A stretch of 64,000 bases of DNA from Anaerolineae bacterium (GTDB lineage: Bacteria > Chloroflexota > Anaerolineae > Aggregatilineales > Phototrophicaceae), in the NCBI GenBank assembly GCA_022843385.1, contig JALHNT010000019.1, forward strand, positions 62,001 to 126,000. The letters are read 5' to 3'. The notes beneath the pieces are model-generated. The model was not told the origin of the DNA. It did no database searches and saw only the letters and a list, made by a program, of their open reading frames with translations. The translations under genes were made by a program, and so were the position numbers. How positions within the stretch are numbered: the first letter of the stretch is position 1; each line of letters starts with the position of its first letter. Below, piece by piece: positions 44,855-52,701 of this stretch.

Positions 44855-46084
44855 CTACTTGGCCGCAATCATTTCTGGCTGAGGCGAAGGAATGAAATCC
44901 AGTCGTTCACCGACGACTCGGAATGCATCCAGCGCCCGATCCAGATGTTCCCGGCGGTGTGTCGCGGTGTAACTCGTGCGGAGCAGGCCGCCCTTTGGTG
45001 GGGTCGCTGGTGGTACTACCGGATTGGTGTAGACACCCTCTTCAATCAGCGCATTCCAGGCCAGGCCAACGCGAAAATCTTCGCCTAGGATGACCGGGAT
45101 GATGGGAGTATTGCTCGTCCCCGTGTTATAGCCCATCTCCTTGAACCCCTGGCGCATGTATTCAGCATTTTTCCACAGGTTCTCGACATGCTCGGGTTCA
45201 GTCTCGATGATATCGAGGGCAGCCAACACCGCTGCGGCATTAGGCGGCGGTAATGCGGCCGAGAATATAAGCGACCGTGCCTTATGTTGAATGTAATAAA
45301 TGGTTTCACGTTTGCCGGCAATGAAACCACCAATCGAGGCGAAGCTCTTGCTAAATGTACCCATTATCAGATCGACTTCATCCGTCATGTTGAATTGAGC
45401 CGCCGTGCCGCGCCCCTGCCCTGTCACGCCGATGCCATGTGCATCATCCACCATGATTCGCGCACCATATTTCTTGCAGATTGCGACGATCTCTGACAAC
45501 GGCGCGATATCACCGCCCATGCTGTAGACGCCATCAACCACAACTAATCGCCCACCTTCTTCCGGCAGCTTGCTTAGGACGTGTTCCAGGCTATCAATGC
45601 TGTTATGGCGGAAGCGTTTCATCTCGGCCTGTGACATGGTGCAGCCATCAACAATACTGGCATGGTCATCCTTATCGAGAATGACATAATCACCGGGGCC
45701 CGCTACAGCCGAAATCGCTCCGAGGTTGCTCTGATAACCGGTCGAAAAGACCAGAGCGGCCTCCATGCCAACAAACGCTGCCAGGCGGCGTTCCAGTTCA
45801 AGGTGTAATTCAAGCGTACCATTCAGGAAGCGCGAGCCAGTTACGCTGGTGCCGTAGTGATGGATAGCATCGATCGCTGCCTGCCGAACGCGGGGGTCGG
45901 TAGTCAGGCCAAGGTAATTGTTCGACCCCAGCATCACAACTTGTTTGCCTTCAAAGGTTGCTGTCACCCCTTCGGAGTGGCTTAAAGCGCGAAAGTAAGG
46001 ATACATACCAATTTCGGCGGCATCTTTGGCCCGACGGATAGTCTCATCCTGTTGGTTATGAATCTTGTCGAATAAGTCAGACAT
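44855..46084 (-). CDS. Alpha-oxoamine synthase family PLP enzyme (serine palmitoyltransferase/KBL-like)
   Basis: A 409-residue fold-type I PLP enzyme that condenses an amino acid with an acyl-CoA. Motifs: GSNNYLGLTTDPRV at the N-terminus, GSRFLNGTLELH, FSTGYQSNLG, the PLP-stacking His in DDHASIVDG, VDDAHGIGVTG, and the Schiff-base Lys in GTFSKSFASIGG. The segment KARSLIFSAALPP after that Lys resembles bacterial serine palmitoyltransferases more than biotin BioF, but glycine C-acetyltransferase cannot be excluded. It stands alone between its own promoter and terminator, with no bio, tdh or sphingolipid genes nearby. Confidence 0.85.
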   Translation of the reverse strand: MSDLFDKIHNQQDETIRRAKDAAEIGMYPYFRALSHSEGVTATFEGKQVVMLGSNNYLGLTTDPRVRQAAIDAIHHYGTSVTGSRFLNGTLELHLELERRLAAFVGMEAALVFSTGYQSNLGAISAVAGPGDYVILDKDDHASIVDGCTMSQAEMKRFRHNSIDSLEHVLSKLPEEGGRLVVVDGVYSMGGDIAPLSEIVAICKKYGARIMVDDAHGIGVTGQGRGTAAQFNMTDEVDLIMGTFSKSFASIGGFIAGKRETIYYIQHKARSLIFSAALPPPNAAAVLAALDIIETEPEHVENLWKNAEYMRQGFKEMGYNTGTSNTPIIPVILGEDFRVGLAWNALIEEGVYTNPVVPPATPPKGGLLRTSYTATHRREHLDRALDAFRVVGERLDFIPSPQPEMIAAK

Positions 46085-46174
46085 GGTATGTCCCCTTTAG
46101 AACGCTGATCATGCTGGAGTTGATTTAGATAACACTGAAGAACTAGACAAGTTGTGCAGAAAAATACACCTAGA

Positions 46175-46203
46175 ACTGTAGCAATCTTTTCGTTGTTTGA
46201 CAA
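46175..46203 (-). promoter_or_regulatory. Promoter of the alpha-oxoamine synthase gene
   Basis: Minus strand: TTGTCA (46198-46203), 17-nt spacer, TACAGT (46175-46180), giving a leader of about 85 nt before the AAAGGGG ribosome-binding site. Confidence 0.5.
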
Positions 46204-46361
46204 TGTACCGTACATGAGCATTTCAATACATGCGCTGATGTGGGAGGTCAGCACCAAAATTGGCGGCGACCAGCTCGATGAAAGGCGTCTTCAAGCAGAG
46301 GAGTAGCGGCAAACATAGGGCAAACGCTGTGTCATCAGAAATCAGGTTCATAGGTAAATCC
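46204..46361 (+). other. Intergenic stretch without recognised feature
   Basis: Between the two divergent promoters I see no gene, repeat or clear hairpin. Open frames here are short and unlike any family. Confidence 0.5.
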
Positions 46362-46391
46362 TTGTCAACTACCTGATGAAGGCGCTAAAAT
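46362..46391 (+). promoter_or_regulatory. Promoter of the small membrane protein gene
   Basis: TTGTCA (46362-46367), 18-nt spacer, TAAAAT (46386-46391), about 40 nt upstream of the ATG. Confidence 0.55.
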
Positions 46392-46430
46392 GAAGATCAA
46401 GCAAACAAAGCGCAATCAAGGGAGATTTGC

Positions 46431-46664
46431 ATGTCGTCGCTAACCACCAAACGCCTGATTGTATGGGGAGTTTCTGCCGTTGTGGGGTTCATCGTCACCT
46501 ATTTGCTGGTTGTTGTCGGATTTCCCATCCTGAAACCGGAGTCAGCCGGGATGACTCTGGAAAAGTATGGTTTCGGCTATTTCATCGTCACCTGCGTACC
46601 TATCATCCTGATTTCTGTGACCTGGCTGGACTCGTTCCTCGGCACAAAGATCCTGCCCGACTAA
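46431..46664 (+). CDS. Small two-helix membrane protein
   Basis: 77 residues with two hydrophobic segments (about 8-30 and 48-68) joined by a short loop containing KPESAGMTLEKYGFG. Both ends carry few charges. GGGAGA lies 6 nt before the ATG and a plausible promoter precedes it, so it is likely a real gene. I recognise no family; it could be a small regulator or subunit of a membrane complex. It converges with the deacetylase gene, 35 nt away. Confidence 0.65.
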   Translation: MSSLTTKRLIVWGVSAVVGFIVTYLLVVVGFPILKPESAGMTLEKYGFGYFIVTCVPIILISVTWLDSFLGTKILPD

Positions 46665-46699
46665 TCTCCTTTATGACCAAGCAGCGCTGCTGATCGGCG

Positions 46700-47491
46700 T
46701 TATGGTGACGATGTCAGGATTGCCGCCAGACCAGCAGCGCTGGTGTTGCCATGAACACGCAGTCGCAGCATTTCAAAGCGGTTGTCGGTCGAATGAGTGC
46801 GTCCCGGTTGGGTAGTCACGCCATACGATAACTTCGCCTGTTCAACAACTTGTAAGACCGTCGCATCATACTGCCCTGCTGGGTACGACAGCACACGCGG
46901 CCTTTGCCCGGTATAGGCGGTCAGACTTTCGATGCTCCCCAGTATTTCGTACACCAGGAATTCGTAGGGTCGATTGCGCAAATCCGGATGTGTCTTGGTA
47001 TGGGCTTCCAGGCTCATGCCACTGTTCGCCATCTCGCGCACCTGTTCCCATGTCAGGTAGGCGCGATCATTCGCATCAACTCGCCCAGTGATGATGAAGA
47101 ACGTGCCAGTCATACCGAATTCGCGCAATAATGGAAATGCCGATTGATAATGATCTGTGTAGCCATCGTCAAAGGTCAGGATGACCGGTCTGGCTGGCAG
47201 CGATCCTCCCTGATTCAAAGCGGCATGAAGATCAATGAATGAGGTGGTGGTGTAGCCATTATCCTTCAGATATTGCAGATGAGTCCGAAAGATCGCCGGC
47301 GTCACCGTCAGATCGCGGCGGATGCGGTCTGCGCCTGGCGGTAAATCGCTGATATAGTGGTACATGAGTATTGGCACATCGAGTCGTCGCCACGTTCCAT
47401 CCCAGTCTTCAGGGGGTGGAGATGAAGATGACGATTGAGTTGTTCCAACGCAAACGAACAATGCACAGCCCAGGATTAGAAGCCACTTCAT
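46700..47491 (-). CDS. Polysaccharide deacetylase (NodB domain) family protein, exported
   Basis: About 263 residues. An N-terminal hydrophobic segment (LLILGCALFVCVGTT) acts as signal or anchor, followed by a Ser/Pro-rich spacer. The NodB domain (about 40-255) has VPILMYHYIS, LTFDDGYTDHY with the catalytic Asp and metal Asp, EAHTKTHPDL with the two His ligands, and LSYPAGQYD. CE4 enzymes of this kind remove N-acetyl groups from cell-wall or surface glycans. The ATG at 47491 overlaps the divergent DDAH start codon base for base (CATG); an ATG 18 nt upstream would overlap that gene further. Neither has a good ribosome-binding site. Confidence 0.87.
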   Translation of the reverse strand: MKWLLILGCALFVCVGTTQSSSSSPPPEDWDGTWRRLDVPILMYHYISDLPPGADRIRRDLTVTPAIFRTHLQYLKDNGYTTTSFIDLHAALNQGGSLPARPVILTFDDGYTDHYQSAFPLLREFGMTGTFFIITGRVDANDRAYLTWEQVREMANSGMSLEAHTKTHPDLRNRPYEFLVYEILGSIESLTAYTGQRPRVLSYPAGQYDATVLQVVEQAKLSYGVTTQPGRTHSTDNRFEMLRLRVHGNTSAAGLAAILTSSP

Positions 47492-48269
47492 GCTACACAA
47501 CACATTCACCCATGCCTTGACTCGCTACCCCACCGAGAATATCGCTGACGGACTGACCTCGCAAACGTTAGGCAAGCCTGACATCCCCCTCGCCTTCCGC
47601 CAGTATGAGGGTTATCTCGCCGTGCTGCGCGAATTGGGATTGACGGTGCAGACACTGCCCGGTGATGAGCGCTATCCCGATGGATGTTTCGTTGAAGACG
47701 CTGCCATCATCTATGAAGGCCTCTTCGTCATCACCCAGCCCGGCGCTGAATCACGGTTTAGCGAGACAGAAGCGATTGCAGAAGCGCTGAAGGGGTATGA
47801 TCCCTTGTTCATGCAGGGCGATGCCCGATTGGATGGGGGTGATGTGCTTTTTTGTGCCGACCGAGTCCTGATTGGTCAGAGCGAACGCACCAACCGGGAA
47901 GGCGCGGAGCAATTGCGCGGACTCCTGCAATATTACGACGCGACTATCCGGGTCGATATTGTCCCATTCAGAGGTCTGCTGCACCTGAAGAGCGGCGTCA
48001 CTGAACTGGCACCGAATGTGCTGATTAAGTCACCCTTGCTGAAGACAGATTATCCGTTTGACTTCGCTGAAGTCCACACGATTCCGGCGGCTGAAACGAT
48101 TGGCGCAGATGTGCTGCCCATCAACGACGCCATCCTGATTGCCGCTGGTTTCCCCAGCGTGGCCCGCCTGGCCGAGCGCTATCACACCCGCATCTTTGCC
48201 CTGCCGATCAGCGAATTTGCCAAGATGGACGGCGGGATGACCTGTTTATCGCTGCGCTATCAGGGATAA
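47490..48269 (+). CDS. Dimethylarginine dimethylaminohydrolase / arginine deiminase-like hydrolase
   Basis: 259 residues of the amidinotransferase fold. The layout follows DDAH: N-terminal THALTRYPT and DGLT, GDERYPDGCFVED with acidic substrate ligands, RLDGGDVLF, the catalytic His in LLHLKSGVTEL, and the nucleophile Cys in GGMTCLSLR at the C-terminus. The predicted reaction is hydrolysis of methylated arginine to citrulline, or a related guanidine. The start codon is shared in overlap with the opposite gene. No arginine pathway genes are adjacent. Confidence 0.85.
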   Translation: MLHNTFTHALTRYPTENIADGLTSQTLGKPDIPLAFRQYEGYLAVLRELGLTVQTLPGDERYPDGCFVEDAAIIYEGLFVITQPGAESRFSETEAIAEALKGYDPLFMQGDARLDGGDVLFCADRVLIGQSERTNREGAEQLRGLLQYYDATIRVDIVPFRGLLHLKSGVTELAPNVLIKSPLLKTDYPFDFAEVHTIPAAETIGADVLPINDAILIAAGFPSVARLAERYHTRIFALPISEFAKMDGGMTCLSLRYQG

Positions 48270-48394
48270 ACGGCGCTATCAAAAGCTATCGTTTAGCTGC
48301 ATGGGGACATATTGTACCTTTTTTCACCAGTCTGATAGGTTTTGAAAGTCCCAGACTGCTATCCTGTGACCGGTGATTCAGTCTGGAGACGCAT

Positions 48395-49708
48395 ATGGAG
48401 CATTCATCTCGCATTCCCGGCTTTTACAAACGATCATTGGCCGAACGCGCCGCTATTGTGGCGCAGTGGGCTGGTCTGTCGTCGCAAGAGCAGGCTACGC
48501 TGCTGGGCATGAGCGGACTCAATGCACAGCAAGCCGACAATATGATCGAAAATGCCATCGGAATTTATGCGCTGCCGCTGGGGGTGGCGACCAATTTCCT
48601 GATTAACGGGAGAGATTATCTGATTCCGATGGCAATCGAAGAACCATCGGTGCTGGCGGCGGTCAGCAATGCAGCTCGGTTATTCCGTGAAGGCGGTGGC
48701 TTCACCACATCGAGCGATGAGCCCATCATGATCGGTCAGATTCAACTGCTGGACGTGGAAAATGTGTATGTGGCTGCCGGACAGATCATCTCCAATAAGG
48801 CGATGCTGCTAGCAGAGGCCGACTCGGTTGGTGGCAGCATCGTCAAGCACGGCGGCGGAGCGCGGGATATTGACGTGCGTCCGATCATGAATTCAGCCAT
48901 CGGGCCGATGCTCATCATCCACCTGCTGTTCGACACGCGCGACGCGATGGGAGCAAACGCCATCAACACCGCCGTTGAACATCTGGCTCCGCACATCGAA
49001 ACCCTGACTGGTGGACGGGTCAACCTGCGCATTCTGAGCAATCTCACTGACCAGCGCAAAGCCCGCGCCGAAGGCATGATCCCAGCACAAGCGCTGGCGA
49101 CTGACGCCATCAGCGGAGAAGATGCGGTTCGCGCTATTGTCGAAGCGGGTGTGTTCGCCGAAGTTGATCCCTATCGCGCGACCACGCACAACAAAGGCAT
49201 TATGAATGGCATCGACGCGGTGGTGATCGCCACAGGCAACGACTGGCGGGCGATTGAGTCCGGCGCTCATGCCTATGCCGCCCGCAGCGGTCAGTACACC
49301 AGCCTGTCCAAATGGTGGCAGGATGACGACGGTAATCTGCGCGGCTCGATTGAACTCCCCCTCGCCCTGGGAACGGTCGGCGGCGCAACCCGTGTGCATC
49401 CATCCGCCAGTTTGGCGCTGCGCATCCTGAAGACGCAATCGGCGCGGGAGCTTTCGGAAGTGTGCGCCACAGTTGGGCTGGCACAAAATCTGGCGGCCAT
49501 CCGCGCACTGGCGACAGAAGGCATTCAACACGGTCATATGCGTATGCACGCCCGCCAGCTCGCCGTAGCCGCCGGAGCCAGCGGGGCGATGGTCAGCCGC
49601 GTCGTTGAAATGATGACACGCGAAGGAAATATCCGACTGGAACGCGCCAAGAGTCTTGTGCTTGAATTGTCGGAATCGATCCACAGTCCGGCTTCCGCAG
49701 CCGATTAA
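48395..49708 (+). CDS. mvaA: Hydroxymethylglutaryl-CoA reductase, class II
   Basis: 437 residues. Class II (degradative-type) HMG-CoA reductase signatures include ENAIGIYALPLGVATNF, the PMAIEEPSVLAA segment, HGGGARDIDVR, the DAMGANAIN cofactor loop, DQRKARAEG with the catalytic Lys, and the C-terminal helix with HMRMHARQLA bearing the flap His. It interconverts HMG-CoA and mevalonate with NAD(P)H. GGAG is 7-8 nt before the ATG. It is the first gene of an operon with an archaeal-type HMG-CoA synthase (gap of 21 nt), so it likely works in the biosynthetic direction despite its class. Confidence 0.93.
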   Translation: MEHSSRIPGFYKRSLAERAAIVAQWAGLSSQEQATLLGMSGLNAQQADNMIENAIGIYALPLGVATNFLINGRDYLIPMAIEEPSVLAAVSNAARLFREGGGFTTSSDEPIMIGQIQLLDVENVYVAAGQIISNKAMLLAEADSVGGSIVKHGGGARDIDVRPIMNSAIGPMLIIHLLFDTRDAMGANAINTAVEHLAPHIETLTGGRVNLRILSNLTDQRKARAEGMIPAQALATDAISGEDAVRAIVEAGVFAEVDPYRATTHNKGIMNGIDAVVIATGNDWRAIESGAHAYAARSGQYTSLSKWWQDDDGNLRGSIELPLALGTVGGATRVHPSASLALRILKTQSARELSEVCATVGLAQNLAAIRALATEGIQHGHMRMHARQLAVAAGASGAMVSRVVEMMTREGNIRLERAKSLVLELSESIHSPASAAD

Positions 49709-49729
49709 AGCAGAAGAAGAGAGTACACC

Positions 49730-50812
49730 ATGACACTTACCAGCCCTCAGTTCAGCGCGTCATCGCTCATGCGGCCAGACCGTCAGGTTGGCCTGGTGGG
49801 ATATGGCGCTTATGTACCACGCTATCGCCTGCCCGGAACCGAAGTCTCGCGCATCTGGACGAACGGTTTAGGTGGCAGCCCAATCACCGAGAAAGCGGTG
49901 GCAGGTCTCGATGAAGATGTAACGACCATGTCGATTGAGGCCGCCCGTAACGCCCTGGCCCGCGCCCAGATTGACCCGACACTGATCCGGGCCGTATGGG
50001 TCGGCAGCGAAAGTCATCCATATGCCGTTAAGCCGACCAGCACGATTGTGGCCGAGAGCATCGGCGCATCGGCAAATATCCAGGCAGCCGACTGGGAGTT
50101 CGCCTGCAAAGCCGGCACCGAAGCAGTTCAGGCTTCTATCGGCATGGTAGGCAGCGGCATGGTCGCCTATACCCTGAGCATCGGCATGGACACGGCGCAG
50201 GGCAGACCGGGCGATGCGCTGGAGTACACAGCCGCTTCGGGCGGCGCTGCTTTCCTGATTGGCCCGGCTTCCGAGTCGTGCGCGGTGTATCAGGGCAGTT
50301 ACAGCTTCGTCACTGATACGCCGGATTTCTGGCGTCGCCCCGGCGAGAACTTCCCCAGTCACGGTGATCGATTCACTGGCGAACCCGCCTACTTCAACCA
50401 TGTCATCTCGGCGGCTCAGGCGATGATGGACATGATGAACACGACCGCGAAGGATTACACTTACGCGGTCTTCCACCAACCCAATGTCAAGTTCCCCAGC
50501 CGCGCCGCCGAAATGCTGGGGTTCAATGAGCAACAGATCAAGCCCGGCCTGCTGGCGGGAGAAGTTGGCAACGTGTATTCGGGTTCATGCATGTTGGGGT
50601 TGACGGCCACGCTCGATATTGCCCGACCGGGAGATCGCATTCTGATGATCAGTTATGGCAGCGGCGCGGGTTCGGATGCGTTTGACATCCTGGTTACGGA
50701 AACCATAGACGACGTGCGTCATCGCGCACCGACCACGCGCGATTACATCGCTCGCCGCACGGTGGTTGATTATGCGACTTATTGTCGTTATCGCGGCAAA
50801 CTGAAGGAATAG
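49730..50812 (+). CDS. Archaeal-type hydroxymethylglutaryl-CoA synthase
   Basis: 360 residues of thiolase fold. It condenses acetyl-CoA with acetoacetyl-CoA. The start [15 protein letters not shown] is typical of archaeal and bacterial HMGCS; the acid Glu lies near [11 protein letters not shown], the nucleophile Cys is in [11 protein letters not shown], and the His in [10 protein letters not shown]. All three catalytic residues appear intact. The N-terminal 15 residues before DRQVGLVG are extra. In archaea this enzyme forms a complex with a thiolase and a DUF35 protein, and the same gene order follows here. Confidence 0.9.
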   Translation: MTLTSPQFSASSLMRPDRQVGLVGYGAYVPRYRLPGTEVSRIWTNGLGGSPITEKAVAGLDEDVTTMSIEAARNALARAQIDPTLIRAVWVGSESHPYAVKPTSTIVAESIGASANIQAADWEFACKAGTEAVQASIGMVGSGMVAYTLSIGMDTAQGRPGDALEYTAASGGAAFLIGPASESCAVYQGSYSFVTDTPDFWRRPGENFPSHGDRFTGEPAYFNHVISAAQAMMDMMNTTAKDYTYAVFHQPNVKFPSRAAEMLGFNEQQIKPGLLAGEVGNVYSGSCMLGLTATLDIARPGDRILMISYGSGAGSDAFDILVTETIDDVRHRAPTTRDYIARRTVVDYATYCRYRGKLKE

Positions 50813-50818
50813 AGTCTC

Positions 50819-51970
50819 ATGCACGAAGTCGCTATCGTTGGCATCGGCCAGACGCCAGTCGGTGAACACTGGAGCAGCAGCCTTCGGATGTTGGCTGCCG
50901 ATGCCATCAAGGCTGCACTCGACGATGCTGATCTGGAACAGGTCAATGCCCTGTACGTGGGCAATGCCTATGGAGCCACCTATAGCAGTCAAACCCAGCT
51001 CGGTTCGCTGATTGCCGATTTCGCTGGCCTGAACAACATTGAAGCCTATTCAATTGAAGCCGGCGATGCCTCCGGTGGGGCGGCGCTGCGCACGGCCTAT
51101 CTGGCGGTAGCATCCGGCGCAGTGGAAACCGCGTTGGTACTGGGAGTCGAGAAATCAACCGACAGCATTGCTGGATCGCGGGTGCAGGCGCGCAGCGTCA
51201 GTCTGGATGGTGATTATGAAACCCCGCATGGCGCAACCCTGACTGCCCTGGCAGCCATACTGATGCGGCGCTATATGCATCAGTATCAGGTGGAGTTGAG
51301 CGCCTTTGAGGGGTTCACCATTAATGCACACGCGAATGGTGCGAAGAACAATTTCAGCATGTTCAAGAATCTGGTGAAAGCCGGGCGCTATGCCAAAGCC
51401 CCGATGATCGCTGATCCAGTAAATCTCTTCGACAACGCGCCGGATGCCGATGGTGCCGCAGCGTTGATCCTGACGCGGTTAGATCGAGCCGAAGATATGG
51501 TGCCACAGCCGGTCAGGATAGCTGCCAGCGCTGCCGCGAGCGATAGCCTGGCGCTGCATGATCGACCCGATCCCCTTTATCTGAAGGCGGCTAACCTGTC
51601 GGCAAGCAAAGCCTATGCCCAGGCTGGCATCCAAGCGGATGCGATTGACCTATTTGAATTGCACGACAGCTACACCATCCTGAGCGCACTGACATTGGAA
51701 GCCACTGGCTTTGCCGCGCGGGGCGAGGGTTATCAGTTGGCACAGAATAACGCCATTGGATTAGCGGGTTCAATCCCTATCAGCACTCTGGGCGGCATGA
51801 AAGCGCGCGGCAATCCAGCTGGAGCTGGCGGAGCCTATCAAGTGCTCGAAGCTGTGTTGCAATTGCGGGCAGCGGCTGGTGCTAACCAGGTTGCAGGCGC
51901 AAAAATTGCGATGGTACAAAATCTAGGTGGCATCGGCAGCACGGCTATCACCCATATATTAAGGACTTGA
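50819..51970 (+). CDS. Thiolase-like protein lacking the catalytic Cys and His
   Basis: 383 residues, clearly homologous to archaeal-type acetoacetyl-CoA thiolases: AIVGIGQTPVGE start, NALYVGNAYG, ELHDSYTI, LGGMKARG and a C-terminal NLGGIGSTAITHI. However, the nucleophile position, normally Cys in EAACASGG, reads EAGDASGG with Asp83 (codon GAT at 51065). The His of the GHP motif is Asn332 (GNP, codon AAT at 51812). The frame is intact with no other sign of decay, and it starts 6 nt after the HMGCS stop. It is therefore probably not a working thiolase but a scaffold or CoA-binding subunit, or it catalyses something else. A functional thiolase would be needed elsewhere. Confidence 0.85.
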   Translation: MHEVAIVGIGQTPVGEHWSSSLRMLAADAIKAALDDADLEQVNALYVGNAYGATYSSQTQLGSLIADFAGLNNIEAYSIEAGDASGGAALRTAYLAVASGAVETALVLGVEKSTDSIAGSRVQARSVSLDGDYETPHGATLTALAAILMRRYMHQYQVELSAFEGFTINAHANGAKNNFSMFKNLVKAGRYAKAPMIADPVNLFDNAPDADGAAALILTRLDRAEDMVPQPVRIAASAAASDSLALHDRPDPLYLKAANLSASKAYAQAGIQADAIDLFELHDSYTILSALTLEATGFAARGEGYQLAQNNAIGLAGSIPISTLGGMKARGNPAGAGGAYQVLEAVLQLRAAAGANQVAGAKIAMVQNLGGIGSTAITHILRT

Positions 51971-52138
51971 GACTTCTATTACAGAAGCACCTAACGGCAA
52001 CTCTCAGGCACTATCTGAGAGGCAATGATAGGTTTCACGGGAGAGTTGATAGCTTCTGAGAGTCTTTCCAGCGTACTATGTGGACATGTTTGTGCGAAAA
52101 TGCACAAAAGTCACAGATAAGATGAGGAGTACCCAACC

Positions 52139-52318
52139 ATGCAGATATCACGTCACTGGCGTTTGAATGCCCAGCGCTATCGCCTTCAGGGTGTCCGTTA
52201 CGAAAATGGCGAAGTCAGCTTGCAGAACCGCCCGTCCCTGCCCCAGATGCAGGAACAGCCCATCCGCGAGGTTGAGGCTACCAAGAAGGTCAAGCTTGAG
52301 CTGAAGGCCGCCAGCTAG
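52139..52318 (+). CDS. DUF35-like N-terminal piece, without zinc cysteines
   Basis: 59 residues, preceded by GAGGAG 8 nt before the ATG. The start ISRHWRLNAQRYRLQGVRYE matches the N-terminal helix of DUF35 proteins that partner HMG-CoA synthase and thiolase in archaea. Where those proteins have a four-Cys zinc ribbon, this one has NGEVSLQNRPSLPQMQ with no cysteine. It then ends, and the OB-fold half is the next gene in another frame. It is either a genuine split subunit or the result of a frameshift; the good ribosome-binding site favours a real small gene. Confidence 0.65.
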   Translation: MQISRHWRLNAQRYRLQGVRYENGEVSLQNRPSLPQMQEQPIREVEATKKVKLELKAAS

Positions 52319-52328
52319 GACGGCTTCC

Positions 52329-52646
52329 ATGTTACCTGAGCGCAAGCAAGTCGAAGTCCAACGCGAGCAATTCACCTTTGCTGGCACCGGTGAAGTTTAC
52401 AGCTTCACCACATTGCAGGAAGCGCCTGAGGGCTTTGAAGAACAGGCACCTTATACGCTGGCGATCATCAAGCTGGATGAAGGGCCACTCATCACCGCCC
52501 AGCTCACTGATATAGATGAAACCATCGCCATTGGTGACCGGGTCGAGATGGTCACGCGCAAGCTCAGTGCTGAAGGCTCGCGCGGCATCATCGTCTACGG
52601 CTACAAGTTCCGAAAAGTGCTGCTACAAGCAGCCAAATCCACGTGA
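52329..52646 (+). CDS. DUF35 OB-fold protein, C-terminal piece
   Basis: 105 residues corresponding to the OB-fold domain of DUF35 acyl-CoA-associated proteins: GTGEVYSFTTLQEAPEGFEEQAPY, then LAIIKLDEGPLITAQLTD, IGDRVEMVTRKL, and the family ending IVYGYKFRKV. It begins 10 nt after the N-terminal piece stops, with AGGA at suitable distance. In archaea DUF35 bridges the thiolase and HMG-CoA synthase; here it follows both genes. It contains no cysteine. A terminator follows, closing the mevalonate operon. Confidence 0.82.
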   Translation: MLPERKQVEVQREQFTFAGTGEVYSFTTLQEAPEGFEEQAPYTLAIIKLDEGPLITAQLTDIDETIAIGDRVEMVTRKLSAEGSRGIIVYGYKFRKVLLQAAKST

Positions 52647-52650
52647 ACGA

Positions 52651-52682
52651 AAACACGCCCTTGCAGGGCGTGTTTCTTTTTT
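52651..52682 (+). terminator. Terminator of the mevalonate operon
   Basis: A perfect 10-bp stem AAACACGCCC / GGGCGTGTTT with a 5-nt loop, followed by C and seven T. It may also serve the convergent pyrophosphatase gene. Confidence 0.9.
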
Positions 52683-52701
52683 CAGCTAATCCACCGAACA
52701 G

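Noticed and set aside
46085..46430. A small RNA or gene between the divergent promoters
   Set aside because: No terminator, no conserved frame and no second copy in the window.
48270..48394. Inverted repeat CAGTCTG / CAGACTG before the HMG-CoA reductase gene as an operator or terminator
   Set aside because: Arms are 7 bp with a long loop and no T run; function cannot be argued from one copy.
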